Shown piece after piece: positions 1 to 8,570 of a stretch of DNA of 64,000 nt (its first letter is position 1; each line of letters opens with the position of its first letter). The notes beneath the pieces were generated by a model. It was not told the DNA's origin. It worked only from the letters and a program-made list of their open reading frames with translations, and did no database searches. The translations under genes were made by a program, and so were the position numbers. Origin of the DNA: Roseburia hominis (GTDB lineage: Bacteria > Bacillota > Clostridia > Lachnospirales > Lachnospiraceae); contig JAETOE010000011.1 in NCBI GenBank assembly GCA_021771815.1, positions 25,105 to 89,104 on the forward strand. The letters run 5' to 3'.

Positions 1-20
1 GAACGAGAGGAAAAAAGGCA

Positions 21-1361
21 ATGAAGGATCTCACAAAAGGAAAACCATCGATACTGATTCTGACGTTCGCGCTGCCGATTTTTCTCGGGAATCTTCTGCA
101 GCTTACTTACAGCCTGATCGATACGCGTATCGTCGGGTCATTTCTGGGGGAGGACGCGCTCGCGGCGGTGGGAGCGACCACGACGCTTGGTAATCTGATT
201 ATCGGCTTTCTCATGGGGCTTGCGAACGGTTTTGCCATCATCGCGTCGCAGCGGTTCGGAGCGAAGGATATGCCCGGGTTAAAGAAATCCTTCGCCGCGT
301 CTCTGAGGATCGGAATTATTATCGCAGCGACGCTTACGGTTGTCGGACTCGTGTTTTTGAACCCGATTCTTCGCTTCTTAAATGTCCCGGAAGATCTGCT
401 TTCCGTGGCGGGGGAATACAGCTTTGTTATTATTGCAGGGCTTTTAGCGACGTTGCTTTATGACGTGTGTGCGGCGACGCTGCGCGCGCTCGGGGATACG
501 GTGACGCCGTTAATAATTCTGACGGTATCGGTCGTGTTAAATATTGCGGGCGATCTGTTTTTTATCATTGTCTTAAAGACCGGAGTGCGGGGCGCGGCGA
601 TTGCTACGGTGTTGTCGCAGCTTTTTGCGTTCGTGATCTGCTGGTTCTATATGCTGCGAAAATATGAAATTCTGCGTCTGTCGCGTGCGGACTTTAAAGG
701 GATGGAGACGGGGCAGATACGGTTCATGTTAAGCTCGGGCTTATCCATGGGCTTTATGAGCTCACTGGTGAATATCGGCTCTTTAACACTGCAGACAGCA
801 ATCAACAGGCTCGGGCAGGATGTCATTGTGGCGCATACCGCCGCGCGTAAGATTTCTGAGATTTATATGATAATGTTCAGCGTGTTCGGACAGACAATGG
901 CGACTTACTGCGGGCAGAATCTCGGTGCGGGTGAGACCGGCCGCGTCAAAAGAGGAATTGGGATTGCAATTTTATATACCTGTATCTGGTGCACGCTTGC
1001 TGTTGTCGCGAGCTACACGATCGGTGGACAGCTTGTCTATCTCGTGACCGGCAGCAGAAATGAGACAGTACTTCTCAACGCGACGAATTATCTTAAGTTC
1101 AATACGCTTTTTTATTATGTGACCGCGGTCATCTGTGTGCTCAGAAATGCTATGCAGGGGCTGGGAGAGCACATCACGCCCCTAGTGTCAAGTTCACTTG
1201 AGATGCTCGGGAAAATTGTGATTGCGGCGACGCTTGTTCCATGGCTCGGCTACACGGGAGTGATCGTGGCGGAGCCGCTCGTGTGGTTTATTATGGTGGT
1301 ACCGCTTCTTGTAAAAATTTGCCGGATGCCCGTACTGCGGGAACAGAAGCAGGAGGGGTGA
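21..1361 (+). CDS. MATE family multidrug/cation efflux transporter
   Basis: 446-residue integral membrane protein, the normal length for the MATE (NorM/DinF-like) family. The family exports drugs or metabolites using a sodium or proton gradient. About twelve hydrophobic segments are visible in two homologous halves, roughly residues 15-200 and 235-430, with an early GNLLQ segment and a DTRIVG turn typical of the first MatE repeat. The start is preceded by an AGAGG-type ribosome site about 10 bases upstream. The next gene (radical SAM) starts 3 bases after the stop, so the two are probably co-transcribed. The substrate cannot be told from sequence. Confidence 0.93.
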   Translation: MKDLTKGKPSILILTFALPIFLGNLLQLTYSLIDTRIVGSFLGEDALAAVGATTTLGNLIIGFLMGLANGFAIIASQRFGAKDMPGLKKSFAASLRIGIIIAATLTVVGLVFLNPILRFLNVPEDLLSVAGEYSFVIIAGLLATLLYDVCAATLRALGDTVTPLIILTVSVVLNIAGDLFFIIVLKTGVRGAAIATVLSQLFAFVICWFYMLRKYEILRLSRADFKGMETGQIRFMLSSGLSMGFMSSLVNIGSLTLQTAINRLGQDVIVAHTAARKISEIYMIMFSVFGQTMATYCGQNLGAGETGRVKRGIGIAILYTCIWCTLAVVASYTIGGQLVYLVTGSRNETVLLNATNYLKFNTLFYYVTAVICVLRNAMQGLGEHITPLVSSSLEMLGKIVIAATLVPWLGYTGVIVAEPLVWFIMVVPLLVKICRMPVLREQKQEG

Positions 1362-1363
1362 AC

Positions 1364-2233
1364 ATGCATTTTGTGGAAGCGAAAGGAATCTTGTCTGCCG
1401 GAAATAGTATGAATATTTACCGGGGCTGCACGCACGGGTGTATCTATTGCGACAGCCGCAGCAGGTGTTATCAGTTTACGCATGAGTTTGAGGATATCGA
1501 GGTGAAACAGAATGCGCCGCAGCTATTGGAACAGGCGCTTCGCTCGAAACGGAAACGCTGCATGATTCAGACGGGCGCCATGTGCGATCCCTATATGCAC
1601 TGCGAGACAGAGCTTGGACTTACCAGACGCTGTCTGGAAATCATTGATGAGTATGGCTTCGGGCTGGCGATCCAGACGAAATCCGATCGTATCCTGCGCG
1701 ATCTAAAGCTTCTTTGCAGCATTAACCGCAAGGCAAAATGTGTCGTGCAGATAACAATGACTACGTATGACGAGAAACTATGCCGGATTGTGGAGCCTGC
1801 GGTCTGTACGACAGCGCGGCGCTTTGAAGTCTTGGAGATCCTTCGGGAGAGCGGGATTCCTACCGTCGTGTGGATGACGCCGTTTCTTCCGTATATCAAT
1901 GACACGCGGGAAAATATCGAGGGAATCCTGGATTACTGCATTCGGGCGGGCGTGTGCGGGATTATTTGTCCGCAAATCGGACTGACGCTCAGAGAGGGCG
2001 ACCGCGAGTATTTTTATGAAGCGCTTGATAAGTATTTTCCGGGGATGAAGGGGCGCTATCATCGGAAATATGGTTACGCGTACGAGGTTACGAGCGAGCG
2101 CAGCGGGAAGTTGATGCAGCTTATACGGGAGAAATGCCGGGAAACGGGGATCGAAAGCGACGCTTCAAAGGTTTTTGCCTATCTGCACGAGTTTCCGGAA
2201 GATCAAGGATTTGAGCAGATGAGCTTATTTTAG
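1364..2233 (+). CDS. Radical SAM protein, SPL (spore photoproduct lyase)-like family
   Basis: 289 residues from the ATG at 1364, chosen because AGGAGG lies 8-13 bases upstream; an open frame extends back into the MATE gene but has no ribosome site. The radical SAM iron-sulphur motif CxxxCxxC is at Cys22, Cys26 and Cys29 (RGCTHGCIYCDSR), and the protein has the extended RG-C-HGC-YC form seen in the SPL/Rv2578c-like group. No DNA-repair role is proven: true spore photoproduct lyases are somewhat longer and these shorter relatives are uncharacterised. It is likely translated from the same message as the MATE transporter upstream, so the enzyme's product or substrate could be linked to export, but that is speculation. 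Confidence 0.88.
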   Translation: MHFVEAKGILSAGNSMNIYRGCTHGCIYCDSRSRCYQFTHEFEDIEVKQNAPQLLEQALRSKRKRCMIQTGAMCDPYMHCETELGLTRRCLEIIDEYGFGLAIQTKSDRILRDLKLLCSINRKAKCVVQITMTTYDEKLCRIVEPAVCTTARRFEVLEILRESGIPTVVWMTPFLPYINDTRENIEGILDYCIRAGVCGIICPQIGLTLREGDREYFYEALDKYFPGMKGRYHRKYGYAYEVTSERSGKLMQLIREKCRETGIESDASKVFAYLHEFPEDQGFEQMSLF

Positions 2234-2411
2234 GCGTGGGATCAAAAAAATTTTTTTCAAAAATGCAGGAATGGGTAATAAACCAGATGAATTTCGTCGA
2301 AATATTAGGTATAATATACACACAGGAAAAGGGCAGTGTCAGGAGAATTGGTTCAGATTTTTTGTTCGCGCCGAAAGATTTGTATTAAATTTTTTTCTGA
2401 GGGTGATAAGA

Positions 2412-3500
2412 GTGAAGAGACGGAGATTTGTCAGGGTAAGCAGTTTAAAAGAGGGAATGTGCATCGATCAGGCAATTATCGATAAGATGGGGCGTAAGCT
2501 CATTGTGCGCGGCACCGAATTGAATGCCTATCTGATCGAGGGACTTCAGAAATTAAATATCACAGGCGTCTATATCGTCGAGGGAGAGGATGAACCGGAG
2601 GAGAAGGTCAGTCCGAAGGCGAAGGCGAATATCAGCAGATACTCCGTCCCGGACCGCGCGAAGGTTCAGCTCTCGGAAAGCGTGAAAAAGCGTGTCTCGG
2701 AGGGAATTCAGTATCTGTACAATGACACGGAGTCCGACGATTTTGTGCAGACGACCAACGGGATAGCAGACGATCTGATGCGTGCAATCACGGAGAATGA
2801 TGCGGTGGCAGTGGATATCGAGGCGCTTAAGGTCTGTGATGAGTACACCTTCACGCACTGTGTCGATGTGGCGACGATGTCGATGGTGATTGCGAAAAGA
2901 TATGGGCTTTCCGATCGTCAGATTCATGAGATCGGGATTGCCGGTCTGCTCCATGATGTCGGCAAGTCCAAGATTCCGAACGAGGTGCTTAACAAAGCGG
3001 GGAAGCTGAACGACGAGGAGTTCAGCATTATGCGTGAACATGCGAGACTAGGGTACAACCTTTTGATGGAAAAGAAGGATGTTCCGGAGGAGATTGCGCT
3101 TGGTGTTCTGCAGCATCATGAGAAGATCAATGGAATGGGCTATCCGCTTGGATTGGCGGGCGATGAGATCACGCTCTATGCCAAGATTATTTCCGTAGCG
3201 GATATTTATGACGCGCTTGTAACGGAGCGTCCATACAAGAAGCCGATGTCAAAGCGCGATGCGGTCGAGATGATTATGGCGCTCACGAATGAACTGGATA
3301 TTACGGCGCTAAAGAGCTTTTTGGATAGTGTGATTCTCTATCCGGTGGGATGTGAGGTGAAACTCAGCAATGGGGAGAATGCGCAGGTCGTCGAGAACAA
3401 CGACGGCTATATCCTTCGCCCGAAGGTTGTGGGCTTAAGCTCGGGCAGGCTGTATGATCTGGCGGGTGATTTGACCTGCGCGAGCATTGTCATTGAGTAA
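2412..3500 (+). CDS. HD-GYP domain cyclic di-GMP phosphodiesterase (DUF3391-type N-terminus)
   Basis: 362 residues from a GTG start at 2412, preceded by GAGGGTGAT; the frame is open further upstream to 2271 but that extension is low complexity and lacks a ribosome site. The N-terminal ~70 residues (VSSLKEGM, then LIVRGTELN) resemble the small domain often placed ahead of HD-GYP modules. The HD-GYP domain follows: His181-Asp182 in GLLHDVGKSKIP, His210, His235-His236 in HHEKINGMGYP, and the GYP triplet at 243-245. These residues bind the metals that hydrolyse cyclic di-GMP, so it probably lowers c-di-GMP levels in the cytoplasm. No membrane segment or receiver domain is visible. The C-terminal ~60 residues form a small extra beta-rich region. 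Confidence 0.92.
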   Translation: MKRRRFVRVSSLKEGMCIDQAIIDKMGRKLIVRGTELNAYLIEGLQKLNITGVYIVEGEDEPEEKVSPKAKANISRYSVPDRAKVQLSESVKKRVSEGIQYLYNDTESDDFVQTTNGIADDLMRAITENDAVAVDIEALKVCDEYTFTHCVDVATMSMVIAKRYGLSDRQIHEIGIAGLLHDVGKSKIPNEVLNKAGKLNDEEFSIMREHARLGYNLLMEKKDVPEEIALGVLQHHEKINGMGYPLGLAGDEITLYAKIISVADIYDALVTERPYKKPMSKRDAVEMIMALTNELDITALKSFLDSVILYPVGCEVKLSNGENAQVVENNDGYILRPKVVGLSSGRLYDLAGDLTCASIVIE

Positions 3501-3580
3501 GGGAAGATAATGCCCGCGCAGAGTTAGAAAGCTGTATGAAATACGAGAACGGAAGACGGATGCCGGATGAAAGGGGATTC

Positions 3581-4426
3581 TTACCGTTTTACCACCGGAA
3601 TCCAGACCTCGAACTTCGCATTCTGTGGGTCGGGGTTGAGGTAGACCTCGATGTCCGGCGCATTTCCGTACTCATAGCCCGACGTCGGGAGCCATTCGGT
3701 GACAATGCGTTGTTCTAAGTCCTGAATGGACAGATTCGTTCCTTCCCCTGCAAATACTGCCCATGTTGCCGCAGGTACGGTGTATTCTTCAAATTCGCCC
3801 GCAGGCTTTGTGCTGGAAACCGCGATAAAATATTTCCAGTCTTCCTCTTCGCCGCAGGCGCTTACGCCCAGAAGTCCCATAGGCTCTGCATCCATCAACG
3901 CCGCAAGCTTCTGTACGGTGCCGTCTGTCGCGGCGGTCTGCCACATCGTGGGCACGACGGCAAAATTTTTCTCAAGTTCTCTGTGCAGCGGCTGTGATAC
4001 GCCGATGACGCGAAATGCATCTTTTGTTTCAATCCGATAATTCATTTCTTCCACACCTTTCACTGTAATTTTGAACACAAGAGGCGGAAACGATTTTACA
4101 GAGACGCCCTCGCTTTTTACTGCGGACGGAGCGATTCCGTGAACCGACTGAAACGCCCGGTTGAACGCGGTAGGGGAGCTGTAGCCGTATTTTGCTGCAA
4201 CGTCGATGATCTTTGCATCGCCGCCCTGTAAGTCCACCGCCGCCAGAGACATTTTCCTTCTGCGGATATACTCGGACAGCGGAACGCCCGCCATGTAAGT
4301 GAACATCCGCTGGAAATGATACGCCGAACAGCAGGCGATCCTGCCAAGCTGCTCGTATTCGATTTCCTCCGTCAGATGCTCTTCAATGTAGTCGATTGCG
4401 TGGTTCAGTCTTTCAATCCATTCCAT
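3581..4426 (-). CDS. AraC family regulator with C-terminal GyrI-like effector domain
   Basis: 281 residues. The N-terminal ~105 residues are an AraC/XylS double helix-turn-helix domain (second helix region with DVAAKYGYSSPTAFNRAF). Residues ~126-281 are a GyrI-like (AraC E-binding) domain ending in the EVWIPV signature, which binds small hydrophobic or drug-like effectors. This order matches Rob/SoxS-type and BltR-like activators. It is transcribed on the minus strand, convergent with the HD-GYP gene, and stands alone. Its upstream region holds an inverted repeat (4479-4505) abutting a promoter with a poor -35 box, so autoregulation is plausible. The effector is unknown. Confidence 0.93.
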   Translation of the reverse strand: MEWIERLNHAIDYIEEHLTEEIEYEQLGRIACCSAYHFQRMFTYMAGVPLSEYIRRRKMSLAAVDLQGGDAKIIDVAAKYGYSSPTAFNRAFQSVHGIAPSAVKSEGVSVKSFPPLVFKITVKGVEEMNYRIETKDAFRVIGVSQPLHRELEKNFAVVPTMWQTAATDGTVQKLAALMDAEPMGLLGVSACGEEEDWKYFIAVSSTKPAGEFEEYTVPAATWAVFAGEGTNLSIQDLEQRIVTEWLPTSGYEYGNAPDIEVYLNPDPQNAKFEVWIPVVKR

Positions 4427-4451
4427 TTTCCTCTTCTCCTTGTCAAGAATG

Positions 4452-4505
4452 ATTATACAGCGCCGGGGCGCTTTTTTCCTCTCATTTGATGCACCAAAAT
4501 GAGAG
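4452..4505 (-). promoter_or_regulatory. Promoter and adjoining inverted repeat upstream of the AraC/GyrI regulator
   Basis: On the minus strand a perfect -10 TATAAT is present (plus coordinates 4452-4457) without a recognisable -35 at 17 bases. An inverted repeat with nine-base arms CTCTCATTT (4479-4487) and AAATGAGAG (4497-4505) sits exactly where the -35 would lie. A weak -35 abutted by a palindrome is typical of an activator-dependent promoter. Binding by the AraC/GyrI protein itself is inference. Confidence 0.45.
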
Positions 4506-4707
4506 CCTGTTATATTATAACATAATTCATGATACTATGTGGTTAAGCAATGAACAGTGTCGGGGCGGAGAGCAGAAAAAAGCAGCAAATATCAGTGAAG
4601 CGGTAAGCCCGGCAATGTAAATATCACAGTTTATAAAGTTTTTAGAAATCTGCAATCCCGCTAAAATCAAGCCTTTACAGAGATAAAAATAAAGTTATCA
4701 GAAAATA

Positions 4708-4734
4708 TTAGCACTCAACTATTGACAGTGCTAA
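4708..4734. promoter_or_regulatory. CIRCE element (HrcA operator)
   Basis: TTAGCACTC (4708-4716), a nine-base spacer, then CAGTGCTAA (4726-4734). The CIRCE consensus is TTAGCACTC-N9-GAGTGCTAA, so 17 of 18 arm bases match. HrcA binds this element and represses heat-shock genes until protein misfolding titrates the GroEL needed for HrcA activity. It overlaps the -35 box of the hsp20 promoter. Confidence 0.9.
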
Positions 4735-4750
4735 CAAACGGTGCTATAAC
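4722..4750 (+). promoter_or_regulatory. SigA-type promoter of hsp20
   Basis: TTGACA (4722-4727), 17-base spacer, TATAAC (4745-4750). The -35 hexamer lies inside the CIRCE element, so HrcA binding would block RNA polymerase. The transcript would have a leader of about 135 bases before the hsp20 start; that leader contains no obvious ORF. Leftward, 4506-4700 shows nothing recognisable. Confidence 0.85.
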
Positions 4751-4891
4751 ATAACCAGAACAAAGGAGAGGAACAAAGCAGGAACGAGAATCCTGCGAGC
4801 TCTTAAAACATCCCGGTTCCAAAGAAACAAGGTAAACAGCATACCCGCATCCACAGAACGGATGCGGTGAAAAGAAAAGGAGAGATGACTT

Positions 4892-5356
4892 ATGTTAATG
4901 CCGAGTATTTTTGGAGAGAATTTGTTTGATGATTGGTTTGACGGTTTCCCGTTTTATGATGACAGGGATATGCAGAAGATGGAGAAGCAGTTGTACGGCA
5001 GAAGGGCGAATAACCTGATGAAGACCGATATACAGGAGCTTTCAGACGGTTATAAGGTAGAAGTTGATCTGCCGGGCTTTAAGAAGGACGAGGTTACGGT
5101 ACAGCTTGAGGATGGTTATCTGACCATCAGCGCAGCGAAAGGACTTGAGAAGGAAAAGAAGGATGAGAAGAGCGGACGCTATATCCGCAGAGAGCGTTAT
5201 GCAGGAGCCTGCAAGCGAAGCTTCTATGTCGGGGACGCAGTGACCGAGACAGATATTAAGGCTGAATTCAAGCATGGTATTCTTACCCTTTCAATTCCAA
5301 AGATGGAGGAAAAGCCGCAGGTAGAGCAGAAGAAATATATTGCGATTGAAGGATAA
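4892..5356 (+). CDS. Hsp20/alpha-crystallin family small heat-shock protein
   Basis: 154 residues with a short N-terminal arm (LFDDWFDGFPF, FWDDF-like) and an alpha-crystallin domain at about 42-140, including the DLPGFKKDEV and LEDGYLTISA strands and the GILTLSIPK strand near the C-terminus. The protein is an ATP-independent holdase that forms cytoplasmic oligomers and keeps unfolding proteins soluble. The start follows AAGGAGAG with good spacing. It is a single-gene unit controlled by a CIRCE-overlapped promoter and ends at a strong terminator. Length and motifs are those of the Hsp18 group of Clostridia. Confidence 0.95.
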   Translation: MLMPSIFGENLFDDWFDGFPFYDDRDMQKMEKQLYGRRANNLMKTDIQELSDGYKVEVDLPGFKKDEVTVQLEDGYLTISAAKGLEKEKKDEKSGRYIRRERYAGACKRSFYVGDAVTETDIKAEFKHGILTLSIPKMEEKPQVEQKKYIAIEG

Positions 5357-5376
5357 TCGTATAAGAAATAAGATGC

Positions 5377-5418
5377 AGGAGCCGTTTGCGAAAAATCACA
5401 GGCGGCTCCTTTTTATAA
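5377..5418 (+). terminator. Intrinsic terminator after hsp20
   Basis: AGGAGCCG (5377-5384) pairs with CGGCTCCT (5403-5410), followed by TTTTT. The loop is about 18 bases. Confidence 0.85.
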
Positions 5419-5479
5419 ATAGATACGAAATGGGTAAAATAGTATTCAGAACAGAGAAAAAGAAAAGGAGAAAACACAT

Positions 5480-5791
5480 ATGGGAGCATTACATGTTACA
5501 ACTGCAACATTCGAAAACGAGGTATTGAAAGCGGACAAGCCGGTATTAGTCGATTTCTGGGCGTCCTGGTGCGGACCGTGTCAGATGTTGCTTCCGGTCA
5601 TCGAGGAGCTTGCAGACGAGGTCACAGACGCAAAAATCTGCAAGGTGAACGTTGACGAGGAGCCGGAGCTTGCCGGGAGATATAAGGTGATGACGATCCC
5701 GACGCTCATGGTCGTAAAGGACGGCAAGGTCGCGGATACTTCCGTCGGGGTGATTCCGAAGGATGCGATCTTAAAGATGCTGAAAGCGTAA
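5480..5791 (+). CDS. trxA: Thioredoxin
   Basis: 103 residues, the standard single-domain thioredoxin. The redox motif WCGPC is at residues 30-34 and the cis-proline loop TIPTLM follows near residue 75. It reduces disulphides in cytoplasmic proteins using electrons from thioredoxin reductase, which is not in this window. The start is preceded by AAAAGGAG. Residue 35 is Gln in place of the more common Lys/Arg after CGPC, which is tolerated in the family. It stands alone between the hsp20 terminator and a decayed gene on the other strand. Confidence 0.95.
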   Translation: MGALHVTTATFENEVLKADKPVLVDFWASWCGPCQMLLPVIEELADEVTDAKICKVNVDEEPELAGRYKVMTIPTLMVVKDGKVADTSVGVIPKDAILKMLKA

Positions 5792-5804
5792 GAAAAGCGG
5801 AAGT

Positions 5805-6069
5805 TTATCGCTTGATATCTATCTCAATTTTTCGATCCTTATAATAATATTCCCTGTCATGCGCGTTGATTTCGCGCATGACGCGGCAGGGATTTCCGAC
5901 GGCGACAACATTGGCGGGAATGTCTTCTGTCACGATACTGCCTGCTCGCGCAGTTCGGGCAGAATCGGGTGTCCGGCGGTGGCGATCGTTACATTTCTTT
6001 TGACATATCAGCTCTTTTTTGGGCTTCGGACAGTTTCGTCAGATTGTAATCGCACAGCATATCCTGATA
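5805..6069 (-). pseudogene. Decayed sugar O-acetyltransferase (maltose/galactoside acetyltransferase family)
   Basis: Reading the minus strand gives recognisable pieces of a LacA/Maa-type hexapeptide acetyltransferase. The C-terminal piece (5805-5945) reads GSIVTEDIPANVVAVGNPCR followed by a VMREI segment and ends in a normal stop at 5805-5807. A piece around 5947-5995 in another frame reads TIATAGHPILPELR. An N-terminal piece (about 5997-6069) reads DMLCDYNLTKLSEAQKR and runs into a stop. The left-handed helix core that should lie between these pieces is missing, so at least two deletions and a frameshift have destroyed the gene. 6070-6253 shows no further recognisable coding sequence. Confidence 0.8.
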
Positions 6070-6253
6070 AACGACCTGTTATGACTTTCGCGGAAGCAAC
6101 CGCAGCATAATAAAATATGCATAGTTTATCCCGTTAGTGTACCATCATATTGCCATGATGACTTGCGTTTACGGGAAAATTGTAGTAATCTAATTCGAAA
6201 CGGTGTCCTGCCGCAGACAGCGGCAGGGAGACCGTTTGAAACGGAGGACCTAT

Positions 6254-6661
6254 ATGAAAGAGCTTTTGTATTGGATTGTGGAGTGCATCGCGAAGATTCA
6301 CAGTTATATTTTGCGGCTGAATGACGCCTACGAATACAATTTTACAGACAAGGAACTGCATTTTCTTGTCATAGGTGTGATGGGGATGGCGTTCATCTTC
6401 GTTGTCTATCCGATTTTCAAATGGCTGGCAAAGCACGATCATGTGATGATAATTGCGTGGATTTATGTGTTTACGCTCATTATTGTGATCACTTTTGCGA
6501 TTGAGATCGGACAGAAGGTGACGAATACCGGAAATATGGAGTTTGAAGACATTATGATGGGCGTGATGGGCTTCGTCGTGATGTTCGTCATTTTTGCGTT
6601 GCTGCGGGAAGTGTATAAGGGTATCAAAAGCTTAATACGGAGGGAGAAGAAAGATGAATAA
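6254..6661 (+). CDS. Small membrane protein of unknown function
   Basis: 135 residues from ATG 6254, which follows ACGGAGG with good spacing. Three hydrophobic segments are visible, around residues 37-57, 65-88 and 103-122, with a basic C-terminal tail (IRREKKDE). I do not recognise a family. Its stop overlaps the start of the YitT gene by eight bases, and YitT in turn overlaps the LysR gene, so the three are translationally coupled. A role connected with the YitT membrane protein is a guess from that coupling. Confidence 0.8.
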   Translation: MKELLYWIVECIAKIHSYILRLNDAYEYNFTDKELHFLVIGVMGMAFIFVVYPIFKWLAKHDHVMIIAWIYVFTLIIVITFAIEIGQKVTNTGNMEFEDIMMGVMGFVVMFVIFALLREVYKGIKSLIRREKKDE

Positions 6662-7532
6662 GATTTATCGGCGGATTTTTGAGACGTTTCTTGTGTTGTT
6701 CGGAAATTTTTTGTATGCGTTTGGAATCGGGATGTTCATTCTGCCCGGCGGATTGATTACCGGAGGAACGACGGGAATCGCGCTTTTTATGAACCAGGTG
6801 GCGGGGATTCCGGTTTCTGCGTTCGTGTTTGGGGTTAACTCGCTCTTATTTTTGCTCGGGTTTGCGGTGTTCGGGCGGAAATTTGCGGCGAATACGTTGA
6901 TCAGTACGATCAGTTATCCGATCGCACTGGAGATCGTTCAGCGTATCGCGGATGTAGGAATCCTGACGGACGATCTGTTTTTGTGCACGGTATTCGGCGG
7001 AATCTGCATTGGCGCCGCGATGGGAATTGTGATACGCGCCGGCGCGTCCAGCGGAGGAATGGATATCCCGCCGCTCGTGTTGAACCACTATTTTAAGATC
7101 CCGGTATCGCGTTCCATCTACGTGTTCGACATGCTGATTTTGCTGCTGCAGGCGACGAGGAGCACCGGGGAGCAGATTTTGTACGGTATCCTGCTCGTGA
7201 TTATATACAGCACGGTGATAGACAAATGTCTGATGATGGGTACGGCGAAGATGCAGCTTAAGGTCGTCAGCGATAAGATCGAAGAAATCCGCAGCGCCAT
7301 CATAACGGACATTGACCGCGGCGTTACAATGCTAAAGAGCGAGACGGGGTACATGGGGCAGCACACCCAGATGCTGCTTACCGTTGTCTCCATGCGGGAA
7401 TTGACGAAGACGGAGAAGGTGATTCACGAAGTGGACGAGAATGCTTTTGTCATTATAAATCGTGTCAGTGAGGTGTCCGGGCGCGGTTTCTCAAGCAAGA
7501 AACGGTATTTGGAAAAGGAAGAACAGGAATGA
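6654..7532 (+). CDS. YitT family membrane protein (DUF161 plus DUF2179)
   Basis: 292 residues, the usual length for YitT/YvjA proteins. Five or so membrane segments occupy residues ~10-180, including the GGLITGGTTGIALF and GASSGGMDIPPLVL glycine-rich segments that mark the family, followed by a cytoplasmic ~100-residue DUF2179 domain (MGTAKMQLKVVSDK onward). The family's transport or other function is not established. It overlaps the upstream small membrane gene and overlaps the LysR gene by four bases (ATGA). Confidence 0.9.
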   Translation: MNKIYRRIFETFLVLFGNFLYAFGIGMFILPGGLITGGTTGIALFMNQVAGIPVSAFVFGVNSLLFLLGFAVFGRKFAANTLISTISYPIALEIVQRIADVGILTDDLFLCTVFGGICIGAAMGIVIRAGASSGGMDIPPLVLNHYFKIPVSRSIYVFDMLILLLQATRSTGEQILYGILLVIIYSTVIDKCLMMGTAKMQLKVVSDKIEEIRSAIITDIDRGVTMLKSETGYMGQHTQMLLTVVSMRELTKTEKVIHEVDENAFVIINRVSEVSGRGFSSKKRYLEKEEQE

Positions 7533-8434
7533 CACTTCAACAGCTATATTATGCACTGACAATCGCGGACTGCGGTTCCATGAACGAAGCGGCAAAACGG
7601 CTCTTTCTGTCGCAGCCGAGCCTTTCCGAGACGGTGAAGGAACTGGAACAGGAGATCGGTTTGCAGATTTTCCTGCGCTCGAACAGAGGAATCGTCATTA
7701 CCCCGGAGGGCGAGGAGTTCTTAGGATATGCGAGACAGGTAACGGAGCAGTTCGGCATCTTAAAGGCGCGCTATATTGAGAAACAGCGCAAAGAAAAGTT
7801 CAGCGTTTCCATGCAGCACTACACCTTTGCGGTTAAGGCGTTCGTGGAGACGGTGAAGAAAGCCGGGATGGACAGCTATGAGTTCGCGGCGCATGAGACG
7901 ACGACCTACGATGTCATGGAAAATGTCCGCAATTTCAAGAGTGAGATCGGTGTGCTGTATCTGAACGATTTCAATGAGAAAGTCATGACGAAGATCATCC
8001 GGGAAAAGGGACTGGAATTTATAGAACTGTTTTCGTGCGATACCTATGTGTATCTCTGGTCGGGGCATCCGCTTGCAGGAAAGCCTTTGATTTCTATGGA
8101 AGAACTGGACGAGTATCCCTGTCTTTCGTTTGACCAGGGAGCGAATAATTCGCTCTATCTCGCTGAGGAGATGAAGAGCACATATGATTACAAACGCCTT
8201 ATCAAGGCGAACGACCGCGCGACGCTCTTAAATTTTATGATCGGGTTAAATGCTTATACGCTCTGCTCCGGCATTATCTGCGAGGAACTAAACGGCAGTG
8301 ATTATATGGCGGTTCCGCTTGCGGAGACGGAGAAAATGCGGATTGGCTATGTGAAGCGCAAGGGCGCGGGCATCAGCCACATCGGTGAGATTTATATAGA
8401 AGAGTTGAAGAAATACAGAGAGAAGATCATGTAG
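7529..8434 (+). CDS. LysR family transcriptional regulator
   Basis: 301 residues. The N-terminal winged helix (residues 1-62, LYYALTIADCGSMNEAAKRL, then SQPSLSETVKELE) is followed by a LysR substrate-binding domain from about 88. LysR proteins bind DNA as tetramers and respond to a small ligand. The next operon is the metNIQ methionine transporter, and streptococcal MtaR-type LysR regulators control methionine uptake, so sulphur-amino-acid control is a reasonable but unproven guess. Start ATGA overlaps the YitT stop. A long hairpin lies just after the stop. Confidence 0.93.
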   Translation: MTLQQLYYALTIADCGSMNEAAKRLFLSQPSLSETVKELEQEIGLQIFLRSNRGIVITPEGEEFLGYARQVTEQFGILKARYIEKQRKEKFSVSMQHYTFAVKAFVETVKKAGMDSYEFAAHETTTYDVMENVRNFKSEIGVLYLNDFNEKVMTKIIREKGLEFIELFSCDTYVYLWSGHPLAGKPLISMEELDEYPCLSFDQGANNSLYLAEEMKSTYDYKRLIKANDRATLLNFMIGLNAYTLCSGIICEELNGSDYMAVPLAETEKMRIGYVKRKGAGISHIGEIYIEELKKYREKIM

Positions 8435-8447
8435 AGTACAGAAAGTA

Positions 8448-8496
8448 GAAGCCGATAGTTGATTATAGGGAAAACCTATAGCTAACTATCGGCTTC
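8448..8496 (+). terminator. Long hairpin after the LysR gene, probable terminator
   Basis: GAAGCCGATAGTT (8448-8460) pairs perfectly with AACTATCGGCTTC (8484-8496). Inside, TATAGG and CCTATA form a second stem around a GAAAA loop. A T6 run occurs only about 14 bases later (8511-8516), so it is an imperfect intrinsic terminator. Confidence 0.6.
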
Positions 8497-8501
8497 ATGT
8501 A

Positions 8502-8531
8502 TTAACACCTTTTTTGATGACTTGCTATAAT
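8502..8531 (+). promoter_or_regulatory. Promoter of the Met/Cys leader ORF and metNIQ
   Basis: TTAACA (8502-8507), 18-base spacer, then an extended -10 TGCTATAAT with the hexamer at 8526-8531. The predicted transcript starts near 8538, some 33 bases before the leader ORF. Confidence 0.7.
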
Positions 8532-8570
8532 AGCTTTTGTAAACAGGGAGCAAAACAAGGAGGATCTGTT

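Noticed and set aside
5859..6110. Plus-strand 83-codon ORF
   Set aside because: It is a shadow of the decayed acetyltransferase on the minus strand.
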